From the NCBI GenBank assembly GCA_029268165.1, contig JAJUGM010000083.1, positions 1-10,441 on the forward strand: DNA of 10,441 nt. Reading direction: 5' to 3'. The first letter of the stretch is position 1, and each line of letters starts with the position of its first letter. Below, one piece after another: positions 1-6,470 of the stretch. Made by a program: the position numbers and the translations under genes. Under the pieces are notes generated by a model, which saw only the letters and a program-made list of their open reading frames with translations, searched no databases and was not told where the DNA came from. This DNA comes from Bacteroidota bacterium. Lineage in GTDB: Bacteria > Bacteroidota > Bacteroidia > Bacteroidales > UBA10428.

Positions 1-30
1 GTAAAAATATACAGTTGAAATTCTATCATT

Positions 31-324
31 ATGAAATTACCTCACGAATGCAGAAATATTGAAGAAGTCCGCTCAGCAATTGATATCATTGACAAAGAAA
101 TTATTGAATTGATTGCCAGAAGACATGGATATATAAAAGAAATAATAAAGTATAAAAATACAGCGGAGGATGTTTTTGCAAAAGAAAGATATAATGCAGT
201 AATAAATAAAAGAAGGGAGCTGGCCGAAAAACATCATTTAAACCCTGATGTGATTGAAACAATGTATAAGATTCTAATGGATTATTTTATAAAAGAACAA
301 CTTGCATTATTAAAAAATAAATAA
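31..324 (+). CDS. AroQ-fold chorismate mutase / isochorismate-pyruvate lyase (PchB-like)
   Basis: A 97-residue, all-helical small protein of the type II (AroQ) chorismate mutase family, expected in the cytoplasm. It follows the short PchB-type layout from end to end: 'P-x-E-C' at residues 4-7, 'VRSAIDIID' at 13-21, 'RR..YI' at 30-35, 'YK' at 41-42 and 'KEQ' at 88-90. The active-site positions known for Pseudomonas PchB (Arg14, Arg31, Lys42, Gln90) are all present at the same numbers here. PchB converts isochorismate to salicylate and pyruvate and also has weak chorismate mutase activity; which reaction this protein runs cannot be read from sequence. It is not fused to prephenate dehydratase, prephenate dehydrogenase or DAHP synthase, as AroQ domains often are. 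The next gene starts 8 bp after its stop, so the two are probably co-transcribed. Family assignment is strong; exact substrate is uncertain. Confidence 0.87.
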   Translation: MKLPHECRNIEEVRSAIDIIDKEIIELIARRHGYIKEIIKYKNTAEDVFAKERYNAVINKRRELAEKHHLNPDVIETMYKILMDYFIKEQLALLKNK

Positions 325-332
325 ACCGGATT

Positions 333-1286
333 ATGTACAGAAAGGAAATTAAAGTAGTTGACTGCACCATACGCGACGGCGGATTAATGAACAACTGGCA
401 GTTCAGTGATGATTTTGTCAAGGCAGTATATCAGGCTTGCGTTGAAGCAGGGATTGATTATATGGAAATTGGCTATAAAAGCAGTGAAAAATCATATTCA
501 AGGGCAGAAAACGGGCCATGGAAATTCTGTGATGAGAAAGATGTAAGGCGAATAGTAGGGAACAATAAAACAGGCACGAAATTATCAGTTATGGTGGATA
601 TTGGCCGTGTTGAACTTGAAAATATCCCGCCAAAAAAAGACAGCATTATTGATATGATAAGGGTAGCCGCTTATGTACATCAGATGGATAAAGCTATTTA
701 CATGGCCGAGCATTGCATTGACAAGGGTTATGAAACAACCATCAACCTGATGGCCGTATCAAAGGTAAACGAGCGTGACCTTGATGAAGCACTTATGGAT
801 GTTGCCAAATCGAGAGTGCCAATATTTTATCTGGTTGATAGCTTCGGAAGCCTTTATTGCGAGCAGATTGAACTGCTGGCCAAAAAATATGCCGAAAAAC
901 TGAAAGGCAAAACTATTGGCATTCATACTCATAATAATATGCAACTGGCATTTTCCAATACGGTAACGGCAATTATTCATGGTTGTAATATGCTCGATGC
1001 CACTCTTTTAGGTTTAGGAAGAGGCGCTGGTAATTGCCCGATTGAAATACTGATTGCTTTTCTGAAAAATCCAAAATACAGGCTACTTCCATTGTTTCAG
1101 GCTATTCAGGACTATATCCTTCCCCTGCAGAAAGAAATTGACTGGGGTTATCATATTCCATACCTTGTGACAGGTGCTATGAATGAACATCCCAAAGAAG
1201 CCATGCAATGGATGGATTCAGATCGGAAAAATGACCTGGTGGGCTTTTTGAAACACATGCATGATAACTTTGCATTACTTGAATAG
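333..1286 (+). CDS. DRE-TIM metallolyase, 4-hydroxy-2-oxovalerate aldolase-like (HMGL-like family)
   Basis: A 317-residue TIM-barrel enzyme of the DRE-TIM metallolyase superfamily (HMG-CoA lyase, isopropylmalate synthase, DmpG aldolase). The first strand carries 'CTIRDGG' (residues 11-17), matching the catalytic Arg and metal-binding Asp of the 'LRDG' motif. The metal-binding strand is 'HTHNN' (198-202), with the two ligand histidines, and 'GLGRGAGNCP' (227-236) matches the conserved 'GLGxGAGN' loop of DmpG. Family enzymes make or break C-C bonds next to a pyruvate- or acyl-CoA-derived enolate using a divalent metal. It ends with a 'WGYHIPYLVTGAMNEHP' tail typical of stand-alone Bacteroidota homologues, which I recall from surface-polysaccharide gene clusters, and lacks the C-terminal domain that pairs DmpG with its acetaldehyde dehydrogenase. 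No such dehydrogenase is in view. The ATG follows the previous stop by 8 bp without an SD. The aldehyde or ketoacid substrate is unknown. Confidence 0.85.
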   Translation: MYRKEIKVVDCTIRDGGLMNNWQFSDDFVKAVYQACVEAGIDYMEIGYKSSEKSYSRAENGPWKFCDEKDVRRIVGNNKTGTKLSVMVDIGRVELENIPPKKDSIIDMIRVAAYVHQMDKAIYMAEHCIDKGYETTINLMAVSKVNERDLDEALMDVAKSRVPIFYLVDSFGSLYCEQIELLAKKYAEKLKGKTIGIHTHNNMQLAFSNTVTAIIHGCNMLDATLLGLGRGAGNCPIEILIAFLKNPKYRLLPLFQAIQDYILPLQKEIDWGYHIPYLVTGAMNEHPKEAMQWMDSDRKNDLVGFLKHMHDNFALLE

Positions 1287-1297
1287 GAAAATTCCCG

Positions 1298-1339
1298 GAC
1301 ACCATCTGACTGATAACGTATGCCGGATGGGATGATGTC
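1298..1339 (+). repeat. Imperfect inverted repeat after the aldolase gene
   Basis: GACACCATC (1298-1306) pairs with GATGATGTC (1331-1339) at 8 of 9 positions across a 24-nt loop. It begins 12 bp after the aldolase stop codon, where an RNA 3' end would be expected. The nearest T run (1379-1384) is about 40 bp further on, so this is not a classical intrinsic terminator; it may be a 3'-end stabilising hairpin or chance. Confidence 0.3.
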
Positions 1340-1553
1340 TGATAACTGATGAATGATGACTTAACCCACCCTGATTCCTTTTTTGATAAATAAATAAAAT
1401 TTCAGGCTAAAAATGAGAATTTTGTTTATCAATTATCCTTTTTTTTTAATAAACGAATAAATTAATTATAATCATTAATCAGGCCAATTATAATATTATC
1501 TATTGATTATGAATTATTTATAAACTAAATGAATAATACCTCATTATAATGCA

Positions 1554-1585
1554 TTTTAACAAGTGTATTATTTAAGTTATTTTTG
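1554..1585 (+). promoter_or_regulatory. Putative Bacteroidota-type promoter for the serine hydrolase gene
   Basis: TATTTTTG at 1578-1585 fits the Bacteroidota -7 consensus TAnnTTTG at every fixed position. A weak -33 element, TTTT at 1554-1557 (consensus TTTG), lies 20 bp upstream, inside the usual spacing. Transcription would start around 1592, leaving a leader of about 30 nt before the ATG at 1621. The consensus is established for the phylum; use of this copy is inferred. Confidence 0.5.
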
Positions 1586-1620
1586 CACACCTTTTAATAT
1601 TTTAAATTTATCCGGTAAAA

Positions 1621-2916
1621 ATGCGATTTTTTTCTCCTTTTAAAATTATTTTCGTCATTGTACTTACTATTGTTTTTTTTCTTGGAGAGATTACTTCAAC
1701 TTTTCCGTTTAAAAGAGATCATGTCACAAATATTCCTTTGCAGAACAGCATTTCATTTGCCCACAGGCTTAATAATACATTTTCAACATATCCGGGAACA
1801 GTTGCAATAGACAGCATAATTAAAGTTTTTCTGAAAAAACATCACATCAAAGGCGCATCTGTTGCCGTCACCCGAAAAGGCCAGCTGGTTTATGCCAGAG
1901 GTTTCGGATATGCGAACTACATGGATAGCATTGAGACTATTCCTTCCAATTTGTTTCGTATTGCCAGCGTTTCAAAACTAATAACTGCCACGGCTGTTAT
2001 GAAGCTGGCTGAGAGCGGCAGACTTAATCTGGAGGATAAAGTATTTGGACTGAATGGCTGGTTAAATGATTCCGTTTTTCTGAATTATGCTGATACAAGG
2101 GTTGAGAACATTACTATAATGCATTTGCTGACTCATACAGCAGGATGGAACCACAAAAAAAATGATCCGGTTTTTGGTCCGCTGGTCATAGCAAAAAAAC
2201 TGAAATTATCAAAGCCAGCAGGTACAGACGAACTCATTCAATATGTGTTAAGCCAGAAGCTCGATTTTGTTCCCGGAAGGCAATACAGTTATTCAAATAC
2301 GGGATATTGTATTCTGGGTAAAATTATCGAAAAGGCATCGGGAATGCCTTATGAAAATTATGTAAAATTTGCAGTTTTTCAGCCACTTGGAATAAACAAT
2401 TTGCAGTTAGGAAAAAGCTTTCCTGAAGAAATGCCGCCCGATGAAGTCATTTACTATATCAATGAAAAACTTCAGTTATATCCGGCTTACGATGGAAGCG
2501 GCGCCAGGGTACCTCTGCAATACGGGGGTAATAACATCGAATTACTGGGGCCTGCAGGAGGCTGGATTGCCTCAGCGCCTGAACTGGCTAAATTTATTGC
2601 TGCTGTTGATGGGTTCTCGGCTTATCCTGACATTCTTTCCCGCCACTCTATCAAACTCATGACACGTGCATACGGAAAAAACAACCATCTTATAGGCTGG
2701 CGCGGCAGCGATGGCAAAGGAACCTGGTGGAGAACAGGCACTCTTGCTGGAACAGCAGCGCTGGTAATGAGATTTAACAATGAACTTAACTGGGTTATCC
2801 TGCTGAATACCACCCCCGACAAAAGGTCGAGTATCCATAATGAACTTTCCAGGGCTATTTATCAGTGTATGCAAAAAGTAAAAGAATGGCCGGCCGTTGA
2901 TCTTTTTACTATCTGA
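1621..2916 (+). CDS. Exported serine hydrolase, beta-lactamase / class C penicillin-binding family
   Basis: A 431-residue member of the Beta-lactamase (PF00144) family, which includes class C beta-lactamases, DD-peptidases and esterases that act through a serine acyl-enzyme. Residues 6-26 form a hydrophobic signal or anchor ('FKIIFVIVLTIVFFLG'), so the enzyme should be periplasmic or membrane-tethered; no lipobox cysteine is seen. The catalytic motifs are in order: SVSK at 116-119 (nucleophile Ser116, Lys119), 'LLTHTAGW' in the middle, YSN at 224-226, and 'WWRTGTLAG' with RTG at 371-373 in place of KTG or HTG. Length and motif spacing suit an intact enzyme. A signal-sequence start and the upstream promoter box support the ATG at 1621. 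It is monocistronic in appearance, with 334 bp before it and 196 bp after. Family membership does not show antibiotic hydrolysis; peptidoglycan-peptide or ester hydrolysis is equally likely. Confidence 0.9.
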   Translation: MRFFSPFKIIFVIVLTIVFFLGEITSTFPFKRDHVTNIPLQNSISFAHRLNNTFSTYPGTVAIDSIIKVFLKKHHIKGASVAVTRKGQLVYARGFGYANYMDSIETIPSNLFRIASVSKLITATAVMKLAESGRLNLEDKVFGLNGWLNDSVFLNYADTRVENITIMHLLTHTAGWNHKKNDPVFGPLVIAKKLKLSKPAGTDELIQYVLSQKLDFVPGRQYSYSNTGYCILGKIIEKASGMPYENYVKFAVFQPLGINNLQLGKSFPEEMPPDEVIYYINEKLQLYPAYDGSGARVPLQYGGNNIELLGPAGGWIASAPELAKFIAAVDGFSAYPDILSRHSIKLMTRAYGKNNHLIGWRGSDGKGTWWRTGTLAGTAALVMRFNNELNWVILLNTTPDKRSSIHNELSRAIYQCMQKVKEWPAVDLFTI

Positions 2917-3112
2917 CCTCAGTAACCTAAGCCCTGCTGGTGCGTAATTTTTTACAGACCTTTCAGATTATTTCCTCCTTAATATTTACATAATATTTTA
3001 CTTTATTGATTCTTCTTTTGCATTGGATTGTTAAAAGATTTTTAATGAGTATTTTGTTATTTTCTTTGACAATTAATAGATTTATGTCTGTGTTTTATAA
3101 ACAGAACTTATT

Positions 3113-6100
3113 GTGAAGCATAAGTCATGGATAAAATACTGTTTAGTAGAAATTATAATTATACTGTTGTTTGAAAACAGGTTCAATGCCCAGATATTGC
3201 CGTTTGATAATTATGATATTCGCAGTGGATTACCTTCCAATGTAATCAATGATATAATCCAGGATAAAAAGGGGTACATGTGGTTTGCCACCCAGGTGGG
3301 TATCAGCCGGTTTGATGGCTATGTTTTCAATAATTATGGAATTGCTGATGGTTTGCCCGTTAATGAAATTGAAAGCATTCTGGAAGACAGCAAGGGAAGG
3401 ATTTGGGCAGGAACTTTAGGAGGTGGCATAGCAATGTTTGATAAAGGAAAATGGTCTTACAAAAACAAAAATCTCGGCCTGTGTGACGACTTTATCCTTG
3501 AATTGTTTGAAGACAGGGAAGGTTTCATCTGGTGCATCTCACAGCAAAAGGGTATCTCAAGGGTATCGGATGACACCATAATATCATACACTGAATCAAG
3601 TGGCCTGACTCACAATACTATCTATTGCCATCTTATTGATAATTTGAACAACATATATCTGGGAACCATCAATGGCCTGACGGTGTTTTCCCGAAATAAC
3701 CAGAGTGGCTACAAAATAAAAACCATGCTGCCCAACATTCCAATACCCGACATAATTCAGGACAAATATGGCAATATATGGATAGCCGCATGGGATAATG
3801 GTATTTTTAAATATGACGGAAAATCACTTATTCAGTATGGATTAAAAGACGGCCTGCCACAGAAAAATGTGATATGCCTTCTGGAGAGTTCTGATGGGAA
3901 AATATGGGCCGGATTAAAAAACGGAGGAATAGTATTTTATGAAAATAACCATTTTATTGTTGCCCAAAATCAGGATCTACAATATGCCACCATAACAGGA
4001 ATGACAGAGGACGGTTACAAAAGAATATGGGCACGGTCAATGAAGGAAGGGATTTTTATTATAAGTCAGAAAAATATCAGAAAAATAACCACAGCAAACG
4101 GCCTGTCAGATAATATTGTCAATAAAATTACTGTTGACAGAGACGGAATTATCTGGATCTGCAGTGTCAGCGGAATTTCAAAACTCGGTAAAAAACCATT
4201 TGAGATTTTTGATACTGATTTTGGTCTTCCCGGAAATGATATTTTGTGTACATTTTCAGATAAGGAAGGAAATATTTGGGGTGGAAGTTACAAAGGCCCG
4301 TTTCTTATCACCCCGGAAGGGAAAGTAAAAACATTTGATGAAAAACACGGATTAACAGCAAACACGCTTACCACTTTCAGAATAACAGCTGATAATGACA
4401 ATACAATCTGGTTGGGAACTTATCTGGGTATTACACGTTTTGAAGGGAATCGTTTTCGCACATTTATACATCCTTTTTGGCAAGAGCGGGGAAATACCTA
4501 TGCGATTAATGACATCGCTGCCGGCATGCTTAATAAACTCATACTGGCCGGAGATGATGGCCTTTATGAATTTTCAGGCGGTAAATATTATGCTCCTGAG
4601 GAATACAAACATTTGAACAATAAAGATATCAGAGCAATAAAAACTGATAAAAAGAACAACCTTTGGATATGCACATCTGAAGGCGTATATATTATTGGAG
4701 AATATAGTCTGTTTATTAATACCTCTAACGGCCTCTCAAATAACAGTTGTAATGACATTTATATTGACCCATCAGGTATTGCATGGATAGCAACTGATAA
4801 CGGATTGAACAAAATCGCCCTGAAGCCGGATGGAAATTATGATTATTCAGCTTTAACGATATCCGAAGGTTTACTCTCAAACACAATTATGTTTGTAACA
4901 GGCGACCATGCGGGTAATATCTGGATAGGCCATGATAAAGGACTGAGCAGGCTAACTATGCAAGATAATAAAATTAAAACCTATACGGGTATCGATGGCT
5001 TTGCCCCGCTTGAAACATACATGAAAGCTGTGACGGTTGATGCTGAAAACAATGTGTGGATAGGCACTGTATCAGGAATTGTTAAATATAATCCGGATTT
5101 TGATATGCCTCAGCTTAAGCCTCCCAGCCTGTATATTACAAGCGTTAAGTTTTATAATGACAGCACTAACATATATCAGTATGCCTCAAATGCCGATACG
5201 CTGACCGGCCTGCCCACCAGACTCATCTTACCTTACAATAAAAATAACCTGGTTTTTGAATACATTGGGCTGCATTATGCCAATACGGCCAAAAACAGAT
5301 ACCGTTACATGCTTGAAGGATATGACGATAAATGGTCGGAAATAACCACTGTTACAACCACCCACCCTTATCAGAAAATCCCGCATGGAGTATATAATTT
5401 TAAAGTTATTGCAGCTAATTGCGATGGCGTCTGGTCAGAACCAGTGACTTTTACTTTTATTATCAAACCACCTTTCTGGAAAACCGCATGGTTTATTGCT
5501 CTTTTAATAGCGTTTGGTATTTTTTTAATTTATGTTATTGTTAGAATAAGGGTTCGCAAGCTGCAGCACGATAAAAAGGTGCTAGAAGAGAAAGTTAAGG
5601 AAAGAACTCGTGAGATTCAACGCCAGCGTGACCAGATAGCTGAAATAAACCGTGAAATTACCGACAGCATTATGTATGCTCAGCGTATCCAATCGGCTGT
5701 ACTGCCTGACCAGGATTATATCAGAAATTACCTTGAAGATTATTTCATTTTATTCAAACCAAGGGATATTGTAAGTGGCGACTTTTACTGGGTTACCTCA
5801 AAAGACAGTAAGACGATTATAGTTGCAGCTGACTGCACAGGGCATGGCGTGCCCGGAGCCTTTATGAGCATGCTGGGTGTATCGTTACTTAACGAAATAA
5901 CTTCATCATCAAAGAACTATACAGCTGCTGATATCCTCAATGAATTAAGAGATAATGTTAAAAAAACCTTGTCGCAAACCGGTAAAAAAGATGAAGCAAA
6001 AGACGGCATGGACCTTGCCTTATGCATAATCGATAAAACCAGCGGAAAAGCCCAGTATGCCGGTGCATATAACCCGCTGCTGCTTGTAAAAAACGGTGAA

Positions 6101-6406
6101 ATGATAGTATTCAAGGCAGACAAAATGCCCATTGGTATTCATATTGCAAATGAAAAGCCTTTTACCAACAACGATTTTATTCTGGAAAAAGGAGATATCA
6201 TTTATATGTTTTCTGATGGATATGCTGACCAGTTCGGAGGCCCTGAAAATAAAAAATTTAAATCATGCAATTTCAGGGATTTACTCTTTGAACATCATTT
6301 GAAACCTATGACAGAACAGAAAGAAATTCTTGAACAGGCTTTTTATAACTGGAAAGGAGATAACGCACAAATTGATGATATACTTGTTTTAGGATTTCGC
6401 TATTAA
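3113..6406 (+). CDS. Transmembrane sensor: two-component-regulator propeller, Y_Y_Y domain and SpoIIE phosphatase
   Basis: A 1097-residue one-component sensor. Residues 1-26 look like a signal peptide ending 'FNA|Q'. About 14-15 propeller strands of the form 'G-x-I-W-x-G-T-x-x-G-I-x-x-F' run from residue 30 to about 670, suggesting two seven-bladed propellers. A Y_Y_Y domain follows (about 715-785, with 'GYDDKW' at 736-741), then one membrane helix (792-813) and a charged coiled coil (about 820-865). The output is a SpoIIE/PP2C-type serine phosphatase (about 875-1097). Its metal-binding acidic motifs are 'SGDFYW' (Asp890), 'AADCTGHG' (Asp907), 'SDGYAD' (Asp1035) and a terminal 'DDILVL' (1088-1093). 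The propellers should face the periplasm and the phosphatase the cytosol, where SpoIIE enzymes usually dephosphorylate anti-sigma-antagonist proteins. The frame upstream is open only to 3101 and has no ATG, so GTG at 3113 is the best start. All key residues are present. Confidence 0.92.
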   Translation: MKHKSWIKYCLVEIIIILLFENRFNAQILPFDNYDIRSGLPSNVINDIIQDKKGYMWFATQVGISRFDGYVFNNYGIADGLPVNEIESILEDSKGRIWAGTLGGGIAMFDKGKWSYKNKNLGLCDDFILELFEDREGFIWCISQQKGISRVSDDTIISYTESSGLTHNTIYCHLIDNLNNIYLGTINGLTVFSRNNQSGYKIKTMLPNIPIPDIIQDKYGNIWIAAWDNGIFKYDGKSLIQYGLKDGLPQKNVICLLESSDGKIWAGLKNGGIVFYENNHFIVAQNQDLQYATITGMTEDGYKRIWARSMKEGIFIISQKNIRKITTANGLSDNIVNKITVDRDGIIWICSVSGISKLGKKPFEIFDTDFGLPGNDILCTFSDKEGNIWGGSYKGPFLITPEGKVKTFDEKHGLTANTLTTFRITADNDNTIWLGTYLGITRFEGNRFRTFIHPFWQERGNTYAINDIAAGMLNKLILAGDDGLYEFSGGKYYAPEEYKHLNNKDIRAIKTDKKNNLWICTSEGVYIIGEYSLFINTSNGLSNNSCNDIYIDPSGIAWIATDNGLNKIALKPDGNYDYSALTISEGLLSNTIMFVTGDHAGNIWIGHDKGLSRLTMQDNKIKTYTGIDGFAPLETYMKAVTVDAENNVWIGTVSGIVKYNPDFDMPQLKPPSLYITSVKFYNDSTNIYQYASNADTLTGLPTRLILPYNKNNLVFEYIGLHYANTAKNRYRYMLEGYDDKWSEITTVTTTHPYQKIPHGVYNFKVIAANCDGVWSEPVTFTFIIKPPFWKTAWFIALLIAFGIFLIYVIVRIRVRKLQHDKKVLEEKVKERTREIQRQRDQIAEINREITDSIMYAQRIQSAVLPDQDYIRNYLEDYFILFKPRDIVSGDFYWVTSKDSKTIIVAADCTGHGVPGAFMSMLGVSLLNEITSSSKNYTAADILNELRDNVKKTLSQTGKKDEAKDGMDLALCIIDKTSGKAQYAGAYNPLLLVKNGEMIVFKADKMPIGIHIANEKPFTNNDFILEKGDIIYMFSDGYADQFGGPENKKFKSCNFRDLLFEHHLKPMTEQKEILEQAFYNWKGDNAQIDDILVLGFRY

Positions 6407-6470
6407 AATATAACTTTTAGCCTTATTTTTTCGTAAAAATATATTATCAATACGTCTAATACTTTAAGCC
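6407..6470 (+). promoter_or_regulatory. Short AT-rich spacer between sensor and T9SS gene, weak promoter-like box
   Basis: This 64-bp gap contains TATTTTTT (6424-6431), one mismatch from TAnnTTTG, but no TTTG about 20 bp upstream. No terminator hairpin with a T tract is evident. Read-through from the sensor gene, with or without a weak internal promoter, fits best. Confidence 0.2.

Larger units (their letters stand above)
1287..1620. other. 334-bp AT-rich intergenic spacer, no gene seen
   Basis: No credible coding frame on either strand. The left part (about 1290-1380) has ordinary base composition and holds an imperfect inverted repeat (1298-1306 with 1331-1339) plus two copies of CTGATAAC (1310-1317 and 1339-1346). 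The right part is extremely AT-rich. It includes an AT stem 1421-1429/1449-1457 with a 19-nt loop containing a T run, the 10-bp palindromes ATAATATTAT (near 1491-1500) and CATTATAATG (near 1542-1551), and AATTATAAT twice. It ends in the likely promoter for the serine hydrolase. It probably separates two transcription units. Confidence 0.7.

Noticed and set aside
1..18. Possible end of an upstream gene (frame 1 ends VKIYS, stop at 16-18)
   Set aside because: Five codons are too few to support a gene, although it would fit an operon with the gene at 31.
759..980. Reverse-strand open frame inside the aldolase gene
   Set aside because: It is antisense to conserved metal-binding segments of the aldolase and has no domain-like sequence.
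2441..2874. Several short frames on both strands inside the serine hydrolase gene
   Set aside because: They overlap well-conserved coding sequence, have no recognisable product and no start signals.
2917..3112. Terminator and promoter search in the gap before the sensor gene
   Set aside because: A T run at 2948-2953 has no stable stem before it. TTTG at 3065-3068 has no good TAnnTTTG at the right distance, and TATTTTG at 3050-3056 is one base short of the consensus.
4116..4616. Two short forward frames within the propeller region of the sensor
   Set aside because: Out-of-frame shadows of the repeat-bearing gene.
5917..6132. Reverse-strand frame inside the SpoIIE domain
   Set aside because: It lies antisense to the intact phosphatase domain and has no recognisable motif.
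3113..6406. Hybrid two-component system (histidine kinase plus AraC regulator)
   Set aside because: The propeller and Y_Y_Y domains suggested it, but the sequence after the membrane helix has SpoIIE motifs and no H-box, receiver or helix-turn-helix.
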